Assembly: GCF_035046485.1 (NCBI RefSeq) | Contig: NC_085137.1 | Coordinates: forward strand, 4,007,977-4,071,976 | Length of the DNA stretch: 64,000 nt | Source: Aedes albopictus | Lineage: Eukaryota; Arthropoda; Insecta; Diptera; Culicidae | Direction of reading: 5' to 3' | Shown: positions 44,771 to 55,562 of the stretch, piece after piece | Layout: every line of letters begins with the position of its first letter | Position numbering within the stretch: the stretch's first letter is position 1 | Made by a program: the position numbers and the translations under genes | Notes under the pieces: generated by a model | The model's input: the letters and a program-made list of their open reading frames with translations, nothing else | Databases searched by the model: none | Told to the model about the DNA's origin: nothing

Positions 44771-45340
44771 TGATGAAAATTTTGAAAATTGCTGATGAGA
44801 AATTAATTCAATAGTTCAGCATGCTTCCTAAAATTTCCATGAAATGGTGGTCATCTAATTTGATTCGGATTTTAACTAAAAACTGCTTCAAAATTTCCGC
44901 CAATATGAAGGCCGAAAAATTAGAAATTTGTAAGTTTAAAGTTTTAAAAGTTTAAAATTTCATCTACAAAAATTGAAACACATTTCATCTGAAATTGTTC
45001 CATGATTTGAAATATTGGTTTAGAATAACAACATAAATAAATATTATTTTACAGCTTTCAAAAGCCTTCAAAAGTCTTCACAAAATTTTTAATGTCTTCT
45101 ATATGTCTTCACAAAAATAAATGTCTTCACAGAACTTCAAATGTCTTCAATTTGAAGACATGTCTTCACATCTGGCATCCCTGCTGTAGGGAAACAAAGT
45201 CCAAAATACCTAGATGCTAGCCTAGATGGGGTGAAATGGACCAAGCTTGGGACCAAGTTATGTAATCATTCCTGAATGGAATTTGATCATTACTACTGGT
45301 GAATGGTGTCAAGTTAAGATATGTTGGCATAAAACATTCT
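44771..45340. other. Right interior and flank of the composite element
   Basis: AT-rich, then TCTTCACA tracts to 45184, then unique sequence. No gene seen. Confidence 0.4.
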
Positions 45341-45343
45341 TAA

Positions 45344-45959
45344 CCCTCTAATACCCAATCCCGCCTTTAGACGGGGTATAGTTTGAGCATTTTTGTAATT
45401 TTTGTTTCGTGGAAAATCATTTTTTTTATATTTTTAGCTGATAATAAGGACTATTCTGTAAATCTCAAAATGGTTTTTGGTGTATTTTAAAGCTTTTTTA
45501 CATTTTTTAAAAATCAATGAAAAATTGATGTTTTAATCACCTTTTAGAAGTCATTGTTTATTTTGTATTGAATCGCTACAATTAACATATTTTAAATTTT
45601 TCCCAAATCATTCTATCCTTGTTTAACAGTTTAAGGGAATCGAATACACTCTAAAATTATTTTCCTTAAAATTACACGGAAAATAAAATTTTCTGTGAAA
45701 AAAATTTAAAATAATAATATTTTAACAATAATCATAAAATCTCAAAATGTTTTCATCTTAAAAAATCCGTTCCCCAAATTGGCTTCCAGGAAAAATATAA
45801 AAGTGTGGGGATGTTTAAAAATAAAAATTAGAAAAATCAAAAACTGAAATTCACGAAGTCGAGAATTAAAAAGAATCATCTTCCAAAACATGTTTAAATC
45901 GATTTTAGATGACGAAAAATGATATTTAGATCAAAATCAAAAATTTGGGTATTAGAGGG
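45344..45959. mobile_element. CCCTCTAATACCCAA element, intact, TTAA-flanked (piggyBac-like)
   Basis: TTAA then CCCTCTAATACCCAATCCCG; the right end is AAATTTGGGTATTAGAGGG then TTAA. Ends starting CCCT with TTAA duplications fit piggyBac. About 616 bp, non-coding. Relatives at 31652, 40288 and 56701. Confidence 0.88.
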
Positions 45960-45962
45960 TTA

Positions 45963-46104
45963 AGGGGCCATTAGACTGTTTGTCATAATGACAAATATTT
46001 GTTATGGTAGTCCGACATTCATCCGAGGTTGCCATGATTTACGTTGTGTTGGTCATTTGTTGGGCTTGTTTGGCCAAATATTTGTCATGTCTAATGGGAC
46101 CTTT
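45963..46104. mobile_element. MITE, AGGGGCCATTAGAC ends
   Basis: AGGGGCCATTAGACTGTTTG and the mirror ATGTCTAATGGGACCTTT share CAAATATTTGTCAT. It abuts the previous element at its TTAA. Confidence 0.75.
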
Positions 46105-46500
46105 ATAGAAGCTAGGCCACCAAGGCCACGGAAAATGTTTTGATTTCCTAATGAAAATTAGCAACTTCCGGTTTGTCGTGCTTGCAATTAAGGTTTTCTG
46201 GTGATTTTATTGTCAGCCATGTGTTTCCAAGGAGATTGCGAAACAAATGGAGGCGCATGGTTGTTGCTGTCAACGCTATCCATATTAGGGGTCACTCAAG
46301 TATGACGACCATCGTGTAGCGGGAAAGGGGGTGACACTCCATGTATTGAGTATACGAAAGAAACGGGACGGAGGGGGGGAAAGAGATTTGCAAATGCCCG
46401 AAATATTTTGGAAGTATTTAATGTTTGTTGGACCACAGTTGGACGATACATTATGTTGTGCAAGATCAAGTTAGCCTTGGATTGGAAATCCTGGGGAAAC
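46105..46500. other. Unique stretch, no gene
   Basis: Nothing recognised. Confidence 0.35.
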
Positions 46501-46504
46501 CTAT

Positions 46505-48045
46505 TCAACAATTTCAGGAGAAATCCCTGATTTTTTTTTCAGGAGGAATCCCCGAAGAATTTCTGAAAGAATACCTGAAGGAGTTCCTGGAAGAATTTCT
46601 CCAGCAATTACAGGAAAAAAATCTCCTGCGACTTTAGCAGAAATCTCTCAAAAATACAAGGAAAAATCTGAAGGATTCCAGGAAGAAATTCCTGGAAGAA
46701 ATCACTGAAGTACTTTATGGTGAATCCTTGAAGACACTCCACTCTTAAAAAAGTTTCTGAAAGTCTTTCAAGAAACTCCATAAAAATCCCCAAGGAACTT
46801 CAGGTGAAATCCCTCAAAGAATTCTTTATCCCTGAAAGAGTTTTTGGATACATCCCAGAAGGAATTTGAGAAAAAATCAAAGAAGGAGTTCCTGAAGAAA
46901 TATTCAAAAATTCCAAGAAAAAAACCCATTAAAGAATTCTAGGAAAATCCCTAAGAAATTTCTGCAGGAATCCCCGCAAAATTCCTGATAGAATTCCTGA
47001 AGAAATCATCGAAAGAGTTCCTGGAGGAATCCAATTCCACAAAAAATCTAGGAGAAACCCCTGGAGGAATTCTTGAAGAAAGCTCTACAAGAATTCTTGG
47101 AGATTTTTTTTTGAGAAATTCCTTAAACAGTTCCCTAAAGAAACTTTTAGAGAATTTCTTTAAAGAATTCCTGGAGAAATCTTTGAAGAAAATGCTGGAG
47201 GAACCACTGAAAAAATCATATGAACTTCCTGGATGAATAACTTAAGGACGAATTCAAGAGAAATTCCAGGAATCTCCAAGGGATCTTCCACAGGAATCCT
47301 TGAATGAATTTCAGGAGAAATACCAGAAGGAACTTCAAGAGAAATGTTTGAAAGAATTTCTGAATGAATCTCTGAAAAAGTTCCTAGAGTAATTGCCCTG
47401 AAGTAATTCCTGGAAGCATCCCCCGAAATATTCCAGAAAAAATTCCATCAGGGAACTCCAGGCGAAATTCTGAAAGAATTCTTGGTAAAACACTTCAAAA
47501 TGTTCCTGAAGGAATTCCTGATGGAGTACTAGGAGGAGTCCCTCAAGAAGTTCCTGGAATAATCCACGAAGGAGCTCCTGGTGCAATCCCTGCGGGAGTT
47601 TGAGAAAAAATCCCGAAGGAGTTCCTGGAAGAATCCATAAAGAAGAACTTCCTCAAATAATTCCTGGAAAAATCTCTGAAGGAATACTTAGAGAAATTCA
47701 AGAACAAATATATAATGAAATTGCTGAAATAATTCCTGGGTAAATCATTGAAGGGGATTTTGGAGGCATCCGCGAAGGAGTTTAGGAAGAAATCCATCAA
47801 GGAATTCCAAGAAAATCCCACAACAAATCAAGGAGAAATCCCTGGAGGAATTCCCGGAGAAGTCCCTGAGAAGTTTCAGGAGAATTCCATGTAAGAACTT
47901 AATAAGAAATTCCTGAAGAAGTTCCTGGAGAAATCTCCATCAATGCCAGGAGAAGTCTCTCAAAGATGTCCAGCAAAATTCATGGAAGAATTCAGGAAGG
48001 CATTCCTAGAGGAATCCCCGAAGAATCTCTGAGGTAATTTCTAGA
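46505..48045. repeat. Degenerate relative of the 23-bp minisatellite (locus 3)
   Basis: GGAGGAATCC, GAAGGAGTTCCTGG and GAAGAATTCCTG words recur at irregular spacing, in the complement orientation of locus 1. The open frames here are by-products. Confidence 0.7.
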
Positions 48046-48419
48046 AGAAGCCTAAAGGAGAGATGATGGAGGAGAGAATATAGATGAGAGGTAAGGGTTA
48101 AGGGATATGAGATGATGATGAAAGATAAGGGATGAGAGATGATGATCAAAGATTAGAGAAGAGAGATGAGAGATTAAAAAATGAGACACGATGGTGATGA
48201 AAGAAGAGAGGTGAAGGATGCGAGATGTGAGATGAAAGATTAAAGATGACAAACGAGAGGTATGAGATGAGAGACTATGATGACGAGAGATGAAAGATGA
48301 TGAAGATGAGAGATGAGATCGGCATCACTGTGCTGAAGGTTAAAAACAGATGTGAAAATGTCTTGGACGGTGGTTGGAAATGAGGATGATTACGATGGTA
48401 ATGATTGATAATGATGATA

Positions 48420-48697
48420 CAGTAGACGTTCGATAACTGCAACATGTTTACGTTTCATTTAGCGAATGAAATTCGATAACTGCAACAACTGACAGACGTC
48501 AAAGAACTGTCAGTAGCTGCAGAATGCAGTCAATTTGCATACGGGAAACATCGCACTGCAACAAAAGTGCATGCGAAAAACATCGCATCGCTATTGACAT
48601 TTCGTTTTGACGAATAACTGCAAAATTGTTACACTTAGCGGACTTGCAGTTAAAAAGCATTGCAGTTAAAGCGTTTGCACCGAGCGAACGTCTACTG
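48420..48697. mobile_element. 278-bp MITE, CAGTAGACGTTCG ends, TA duplication (pogo-like)
   Basis: CAGTAGACGTTCGATAACTG at the left and CGAACGTCTACTG at the right, TA on both sides. Recurrent ATAACTGCAA words inside. CAGT-initial ends with TA duplications fit the pogo/Tigger branch. Confidence 0.85.
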
Positions 48698-50267
48698 TAG
48701 ATGAGAGATGAGAAGTGAGAAATGAGAGGTAAAGGATGAGAGATTAGAGATGATGATGAGAAGAGATGTTGTTGATGATGATAATGGCGATGAGAGATGA
48801 GAGGTGACAAATGAGGGACGAAAGATGAGAGATGGTAAATGAGAGAGGAGAGTTGATGATAATAAGAGACATTGATGATGATGGTGATGAGATGAAAGAT
48901 GAGAGAAGATGATGAGAGATGAAAGATGAGAGATGATCATAATGAGAGATGAGATTGGCATGACTGTGGAAAATTTAAAAAAAGATGTGCAAATGTCTTG
49001 GAAAATGTAATAAAAGTCTTGATAAAAGTAACAAAAACGGTGATTGAAAATGAGAATGATTGTGAAGGTGATAATTGATAATGATGATAGAGAGAGATAA
49101 AGGATGAGAGATGAAAGATGGTAGATAAAACAAGAGATGCTGATGATAATGATAATGGTGATGAGAGATGAGAGGTGCGAGATGACAGATGAGAGAAGAT
49201 GAGAGATGAAAGATAAGGGACGAAAGATGAGAGACGTGGGATGATGATGATGATGATGACGATGATCAGAGATGAAAGATCATAGATGAAAGATAAGCGA
49301 TGAGAGATGAAAGATGAGCGATGAGAGATAAGACGTTACAGCTTACAGACATGAGACATAAGATTAGATTACAGATTAGAAATGAGTGATGAAAGATGAC
49401 AGATAAGGAGTGAGAAATATTACTGTTATAATGATAATGATTGATAATGATGATAGATGAGTAATGAAAAATTAGAAATGAGAGGTGAGAGATAAGAGAT
49501 GATGATGGAAAGAGATGATGATGATGATGGTGATGAGAGATGTGAGATTAAAGGTGACAGATGATAGATGATAGTGATGAGAGGTGAAAGATGAGATGAA
49601 AGATGAGAGGTGAGAGATGCGAGATGAGAGGTGAGAAATGAGATATGAAAGATGACAGATGATGAGAGATGACACATGTGAAATGATGAGGATGATGAGA
49701 GCTGAAAGATGAGGGACGAAATAGGAGAGATAGTAGGTGAGAGACGAGAAATGAGAGATGTAAGATGATTCTGATGAAAGATGCGAGATAAGAGATGAGA
49801 GATGATGATGATTAGAGATGAGAGAGGGGGATGAGAGATGATGATGAGCGATGAGAGATGAGAGAGAAGAAAAAAAGAGATGGACGATAATAATGAGATA
49901 TGAGAGATTGTTATGACTGTGGTAAAGGTCGAAAAAGGTAGTAAAAGTGACAAAGAAGGTTGTTAGGATGATTGTGATGGTGACGATTGATAGTATCGGT
50001 TTTAGAACGAAGGCAATTGTAAGTTGTAGCACAATAAAGTGAAATGTAAACAAAGAGAGTTGATAGCGATGATGAGAGATGAGCGATGAGAGAAAAGAGA
50101 TGAAAAATAAGAAAGAATTGATGATAGACGATAATAATGAAAGTAGAGATAGGCATCACTGTGGTAAAGGTTAAACAAATAAGGCAGTAAACGAAGAAGG
50201 TGGTTCATAATGAGGATGATTGTGATGGTGATGATTGATAGCATCGTTTTTAGAATGAAGGCAATTA

Positions 50268-50581
50268 CAGTCCGGATTCGCTGGTTGGGTCACGACTGCG
50301 CCCCAATTAGCGAATCGTGTTCGTTCGTTGGGGCAACTGACAACTGATCAAAATGTTCTAGACACACGCAAGTGACGAGAAATACGTCACGAAACATTCA
50401 CATACTTGCGCAATCGTTCTGTATACAGGAGCTGTGATGCGACGGCGGTCAGACGTCAAAGTCGTTTTGACATTTATTTTGACATTTACAGTGCTTTTTA
50501 GATGGGTTTTGCCCCAACCAGTGAACATTCTACCATCGATACAGCCCATCTAACGAGCTTTCAATGAACGAATCGTCACTG
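50268..50581. mobile_element. 314-bp MITE, CAGT...ACTG ends, TA duplication
   Basis: CAGTCCGGATTCGCTGGTTG and AACGAATCGTCACTG. The repeat copies at 50011 and 51135 (GGCAATTGTAAGTTGT type) give the empty site. Confidence 0.82.
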
Positions 50582-50652
50582 TATAAGTTGTGGTACAATA
50601 AAGTGAATTATAAGCAAACTTAATATTGTTGATTGAAACATTGAGGTGAGAG

Positions 50653-50817
50653 CATTGGCGGAGCCAGCTTTTTCTTTTTTCTTACTCACTCGCCTATACA
50701 TACACGAGAAAGAGCGAGATGAAAGAGAAGGCAAGCTGCCCCCTCTTCTATTTTTCTTCTTCGCGTGTATGTTTAGGAGAGTGAGTGAGAAAAAAGAAAA
50801 TGCTGGCTCCGCCAATG
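50653..50817. mobile_element. 165-bp MITE, CATTGGCGGAGCCAGC ends, 8-bp duplication
   Basis: Mirror end GCTGGCTCCGCCAATG. GGTGAGAG at 50645-50652 and 50818-50825. The sister block at 51206 reads CATTGAGGTGAGAGGGAAG without the insert, a clear empty site. The 8-bp duplication suggests hAT. Confidence 0.92.
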
Positions 50818-51550
50818 GGTGAGAGGGAAGAGATGAAGATGATGAGATGTGAGCGATGAGAAATGAAAGATGAGGAACGAAAGATAAGAGATGGTGGATG
50901 AGTGACGACAAATAAAAGATGATAATGATGAGGGATAAAAGACGATAATGAGCGATGAGAGAAGAGATAAGAGAGATAAGAAAGAAGAGATGATAGACGA
51001 TAATAATGAGAGATGAGAGATTGGCATGACTGTGGTAATGGTTTAAAAAAAGGTAGTAAAAGTGACAAAAAAGGTGGTTGAAAATGAGGATGATTGTGAT
51101 GGTGATGATTGATAACATCGTTTTTAGAATGAAGGCAATTAAAAGTTGTGGTACAATAAAGTGAATTTGTAAGCAAACTTAATATTGTTGCTTGAAACAT
51201 TGAGGTGAGAGGGAAGAGATGAAGATGATGAGATGTGAGCGATGAGAGATGAAAGACGAAGAACGAAAGATAAGAGATGAGAAATGAAAGGGATGAAAGA
51301 CGATGATGAGAAGATGAGAGATGATGATGAGTGATGAGGGAAGAGATAAGAAAGAAGAGATGATAGACGATAATAATGAGACATGAGAGATTGACATGAC
51401 TGTGATAATGGTTAAAAAGGTAGTAAAAGTGACAAAGAAGGTGGTTGGAAATGAAGATGATTGTGATAATTGATTGTAGAACGAAGGCAATTGTAAGTTG
51501 TACTACAATAAAGTGAAATGTAAATGATGTGAATATTGTTGATTGAAAAA

Positions 51551-51850
51551 TTTAAACTTTTAAAATCATGAGAGAGTAGGACAGGGGGAGAATGTAGGGA
51601 TTGAGTGGGATACCGAGAAAAGTATAAACAGGGCATATAGCATTAGCAGCGAGGATGCGCTATCGGATAAACAAAGCAAACGAAACAAACGATCAAGATG
51701 AAATGAAACTTCAGTCTTGTAAAGTATTTCGTACGAGCCGGATGCGTCATTCACAATCTTCCTCGTCCGTGCAGAGTTTCGGCCGGCGCAATTGGTTGGA
51801 CCGGAATGCCACGGTGTTCATCTGAACACGACAAATGACTGTCAGGAGAA
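51551..51850. other. Possible solo-LTR-like stretch
   Basis: TGTAGGGATTGAGTGGG at 51594 is followed by a TATA-like AGTATAAACAGGG, and by AATTGGTTGGACCGG (51790), which could be a primer-site-like sequence. No second LTR or duplication was found. Confidence 0.3.
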
Positions 51851-51854
51851 ACAT

Positions 51855-51990
51855 CTGACAGAACTTCTAGAGGTATGTTTAAAGAAACTCCTGAATGAAT
51901 TCCGGAATAAATTCCATGAGGAATCACTAAAAACATCCTGAACCAATTCCTGATAGAATTCCCGCAGGAATTTTTTGAAGAACATTCTGG
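51855..51990. repeat. Small piece of the 23-bp minisatellite (locus 4)
   Basis: GAAACTCCTGAATGAATTCC and AATTCCTGATAGAATTCCCG. Short and diverged. Confidence 0.55.
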
Positions 51991-52111
51991 GGAAATTTCA
52001 CATTAATGAAGATAAATAATACTAATGAAAGGATATGTTTTGAATTAATAAAAAAAGTGTTTTTTGGAACATCTTTTGCTATACATATAGGTCATTATAT
52101 TATTGCTTTCA

Positions 52112-52117
52112 TTTATT
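52112..52117 (-). terminator. Candidate polyadenylation signal of the ETS gene
   Basis: AATAAA on the minus strand, about 125 bp after the stop codon. Confidence 0.5.
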
Positions 52118-52242
52118 ATTATTTTTAAAACATCATTCACCGTCAATGGTAACTAAATCGATAGGAAAATCTTTGAATTTCCATCAACGACCTAGAATGC
52201 CGTTGACTACAACACAATACCTCAGAAACCATCCCGGCCTAC

Positions 52243-53108
52243 TCAGTTTCCGTGATTATAAGCTGACGATCCGGATGCGAAGTATGATCCACGATCCGTC
52301 TCGTCACCTCCGTCGCCAAGCGTAGACTGCCCACCTTGGCAACTTGGCGAAGAGGAACTACCTTGCTGCTGTTGGTGGTGATGATGATGGTGAGCGTGTA
52401 GATTGGTAGAATCCATGGCTGTACCACAACTGGCGCTACTAGCACCGGTTGTTCCGTACGCCATGTTGAACAAAGCCTCTGGATCGCACACGAATTTGTA
52501 GACGTACCGTTCGCCGGCGACCTTCTGCATGATTCCTTTTTCGTAGTAATACCGCAGACTTCGCGACAGCTTGTCGTAGTTCATGGCAGGGCGGTTCTTC
52601 TGAATACCCCAACGCCGGGCAACTTCCTCCGGTTCTACTAGCTTGAACTCCATACCTCGCCCGGTCCAGGCTATGCATCCCGCACTGGACGCCGGTTCAT
52701 CTAGGAGCGCTACCAGGAATTGCCACAACTGAAGAGATCCCCGTCTTTGATGGAGGGGACCGTTGGGTCCCGGAAGAGCGTTCAGAGGTGATGGATTAGT
52801 CGTGGTTATACTCGTGAGGGCCGCAGATCCACCGGCCGAGGAGCAGTAGTCGGGTTCAGATGAGGTAACAATGTCGGACGATTGGCGATAGGTGTAACCT
52901 TGGTGCAGGAAGCTCTCGGCAGCGTCGTTTGGATGAGCAGCGGTGAGACAAGGCGTATGCTCCAACGCCGAAGCCAGATGCGAGGTCGAATCCGGAAAGA
53001 TTGAGTGCTGTGCTAGCTGAGGTGAGGAGGATTGTTGACTTTGAAGTTTCAGGGAGGTATACAGCGGATCGGAAAACATCCGCTCGGAGTAGGTGTGCCA
53101 TGCCGTTA
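52243..53108 (-). CDS. Ets96B: ETS transcription factor, PEA3 group (ETV1/4/5-like), last coding exon
   Basis: Sequence-specific DNA-binding transcription factor of the nucleus; vertebrate PEA3 proteins act downstream of RTK/MAPK signalling. The exon encodes 287 residues plus a stop. Residues 125-211 of the exon (about 52474-52734) are a full ETS winged-helix domain: [46 protein letters not shown], then the recognition helix [15 protein letters not shown] with its two DNA-contacting Arg, and [13 protein letters not shown], which separates PEA3 from other ETS groups. In place of the usual short loop after DEP there is ASSAGC. The N-terminal part is Ser/Thr/Pro-rich; the C-terminus has a His run, a Gln run and an acidic patch. 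The exon starts at an acceptor (TTCTTCTTCTTTTTCAG), with two bases completing a split codon. The open frame reaches further up to 53178, but that part is intron. Upstream exons with any acidic PEA3 N-terminal domain were not found in the window. Confidence 0.93.
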
Positions 53109-53170
53109 CTGAAAAAGAAGAAGAACTAGAATTAGGAAGACTTGGAATTTGTGTTGGTGTGTTCACAATA
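53109..53170 (-). other. 3' end of the ETS intron (acceptor and pyrimidine tract)
   Basis: The TTCTTCTTCTTTTTCAG acceptor. A palindromic MITE begins only 62 bp upstream of the exon. Confidence 0.75.
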
Positions 53171-53526
53171 GGAAGCAATCAGTGAAGTACTAGATTGAAA
53201 GTAGTGAGCTGGATTTTTGTATGGTGAGATGATCAGTTCTCCATTTCTGTAATGAAACGGTACAAACAGCGTGGGTTATATGATTTCTTGACTAATTTGA
53301 TGCTATTTGAGCAAAAGTTTGAGTAACTTTGTTGTTGTAATATTAATTTCTTGCAACTTCAACAACTCAGTTTTCCAAACTTTTGCTCAAACAGCATTAA
53401 ATTAGGCAAGAAACCATATAACCCACGCTGTTTGCACCATTTCATTGCAGAAATGGAGAACTGATCATCTCACCATACAAAAATCCAGCTCACTACTTTC
53501 AATCTAGTACTTCACTGATTGCTTCC
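53171..53526. mobile_element. 356-bp palindromic MITE, GGAAGCAATCAGTG family, intact, in the ETS intron
   Basis: GGAAGCAATCAGTGAAGTAC to GTACTTCACTGATTGCTTCC, flanked by TA. The arms pair along almost the whole length (about 165 bp each). A truncated relative is at 24974. Confidence 0.92.
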
Positions 53527-55203
53527 TATTACTATTACAGCCTTCAAATTGATATAAAACATCATATTCCATTGCTTACTACTTGAAATGAAGTATGAGT
53601 ATGAAGTATCAACCGCAGAGAGCTATGGAAAATCTAGGGAGAGAACGGCGCTCCCAGCCAGCTCATAACAGCCTCTTCAGTACTGATACGAAGAGAAGGA
53701 TGAGATAATGCTAGCACGAGAAATGTCTAAAAGTGTGCTCTTTGATTGCATAATTAATGTCGCTAATTTACAGGTGTATTATTTATTCGCAAGCCAAAAC
53801 CTGTACCGAAATCACAGTCTCTGAATCCTCCCACGGCTCTGTAATACGTACGTAGCTAATCGGATTTTGCGTTTCCCCCTGAATTCCAAGAGTAGGCGCA
53901 GAAAGTAGACGTTCAAGTCCATTATTGTTCGCCATTTACTGTGAGTGGTGGTGAAGAATGGCAAAGTTGGCCATGAACAGAACAGCAAGCGGGAAAGAGG
54001 AGAAGACAGCGAGCAAGCGGGAATTCCTCAGGGAATTTTCCGCGAAAAGACCAAAGCAGCGGAACAACACGTACCTATGAAAATTTAATCAACCATTTCA
54101 CCACCCGGATTTGTAAGCAAACCCTTCGATGATGACGGAATCCCATCGTACCGGCATGGTTTTAAAAGCTTCACTTTTTAGGTTCTACACACACACATCT
54201 TTTATATTCTATTTTGCATAATTGCATTTGAAAGCCTGTGTAGGAAATAGGGTGCAAACTACCTGCAAAGTCATAATTAAAAGCATCATTTCATTTATAT
54301 CAATCATTAAATGCGAATAATTAGTTTCTCATTTCACGGTCGAATTGGACGGACGCCAACCCGTCACCCTCTTTCCCAGCAGGCCATGCATTGTTTTTCT
54401 AATCTAAATGAGGATTGAAATACCCTTAATCCGTCACTCCGTTCGGCGTTTCTTCAGTCGCGAGAACGCAGTAGGCGGGGGTGATATTTAACCCCTTTTG
54501 TTTGATACGCTGACCTGCTAATGCTCTGCTCTGTGTGTTTACGTAGTTCATCATTTATGATGTGGCGATTATCATTAGGGCGATGAAGGGGATTCTTTGA
54601 GAATCGCGGTTATGCTATTCGTTTATTTGCTTGCCATATAATCGAGGGATGAAGGGCGCTAATGCTAATGAAAATCGTATTGCTTAGGTTTTCTGTTTAG
54701 TGACGCAAAAGTGCAGAAGGGTTAACTTATTCGTTACATGTTGGTAATTATAAATTTTGATGGTTCACTTAAAAAAGAATTTATATTTTCAGCACTATAG
54801 TATTCTCCCTGGTATCAATGCACATTTTATAAACGGTATCTCATTTCAGAGATGTATTCTATGATACATCTAAAAAATAAGGCTGGAACAAATTTTATTT
54901 TTTTCTTATGTTATCCCTCATTCCCCTCGGAATATATTGGACGAATTTTGGAATTCTGAGGGGGGCAACAATAAATTATTAACAAAGTTTGAAAAATAGA
55001 AGGAAACCATCCAGAACATTTCGTAACAAATCTGATAAGTTTTGTGATTTTACATAATTGTTCTTGTATTTTTTCACCAAAATCATTTATTATTTATCAT
55101 CCCCTTTGAAGAGCCAAGAACATTTTGACAAACAAAAAAATGAGTTTTTTTCCGACCTAATAGATTTTGAAAGTATTAGGATAAAAGGCGAAAAGAAAAC
55201 AGT
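53527..55203. other. Probable ETS intron or flank, no exon recognised
   Basis: 53600-54100 is moderately GC-rich, the rest AT-rich. I looked for minus-strand splice-bounded frames resembling PEA3 N-terminal domains and saw none. Confidence 0.45.
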
Positions 55204-55218
55204 ACTAAATAAATACCA

Positions 55219-55547
55219 GGGGTCTCCAGTTAGCCTAGTGGTTAAGGCTATGGATCGCCAATCCGGAGACGGCGGGTTCGATTCCCGCTCCGGTCGGGAA
55301 AATTTTCTCGACTCCCTGGGCATAGTGTATCATTGTGCTTGCCTCACAAGGTACAAAATTCATGCAATGGCAGGCAAAGAAAGCCCTCCAATTAATAACT
55401 GTGGAAGTGCTCAAAGAACACTAAGTTGGAGAGAAACAGGCCAAGTTCCAGTGAGAACGTAGAGCCATACAGAAGAAGAAGAAGAAGAAGAAGAAGAAGA
55501 AGAAGAAGAAGAAGAAGAAGAAGAAGAAGAAGAAGAAGAAGAAGAAG
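55219..55547 (+). mobile_element. Feilai-type SINE, second subfamily, (GAA)n tail, exact duplication
   Basis: Head CTCCAGTTAGCCTAGTGGTT (A box), B box GGTTCGATTCCCGCTCC, body GTGGAAGTGCTCAAAGAACA, CAAGTTCCAGTGAGAACG, then about 80 bp of GAA. 15-bp duplications ACTAAATAAATACCA (55204-55218, 55548-55562). Recent insertion. Confidence 0.95.
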
Positions 55548-55562
55548 ACTAAATAAATACCA

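Larger units (their letters stand above)
41760..45184. mobile_element. 3.4-kb composite element, CAGGGATGCCAG ends (hAT-like)
   Basis: CAGGGATGCCAGGTGAAAT at 41772 mirrors TCTGGCATCCCTG at 45171-45183; TGTAGGG flanks at 41753-41759 and 45185-45191. Terminal tracts are full of TGTCTTCACA. The interior carries the dispersed repeat (41985-42330) and a minisatellite array (42340-44770). Confidence 0.65.
48046..51550. repeat. Purine-rich GATGA/GAGAGATGA low-complexity array with larger tandem units
   Basis: One strand is almost all purine plus T (GATGAGAGATGATGATGA). A larger block (TTTTTAGAATGAAGGCAATT to TTGAAACATTGAGGTGAGAG) recurs at 50240 and 51118, with weaker copies at about 49995 and 51475. 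Ser/His/Leu-rich minus-strand frames come from the repeat. Three MITEs interrupt it. Confidence 0.88.

Noticed and set aside
48052..51636. Long Ser/Leu/His-rich minus-strand frames that look like membrane proteins
   Set aside because: They are translations of GATGA-type low-complexity DNA, with no domain and no codon constraint.
51594..51790. Solo LTR
   Set aside because: A TG start and TATA-like box are present, but I could not find a matching CA end with target duplication; kept only as a low-confidence note.
53109..53178. ETS coding start at 53178
   Set aside because: That part lies upstream of a strong acceptor site and covers its pyrimidine tract; it is intron.
55219..55300. tRNA gene
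   Set aside because: SINE head with body, GAA tail and 15-bp duplication.
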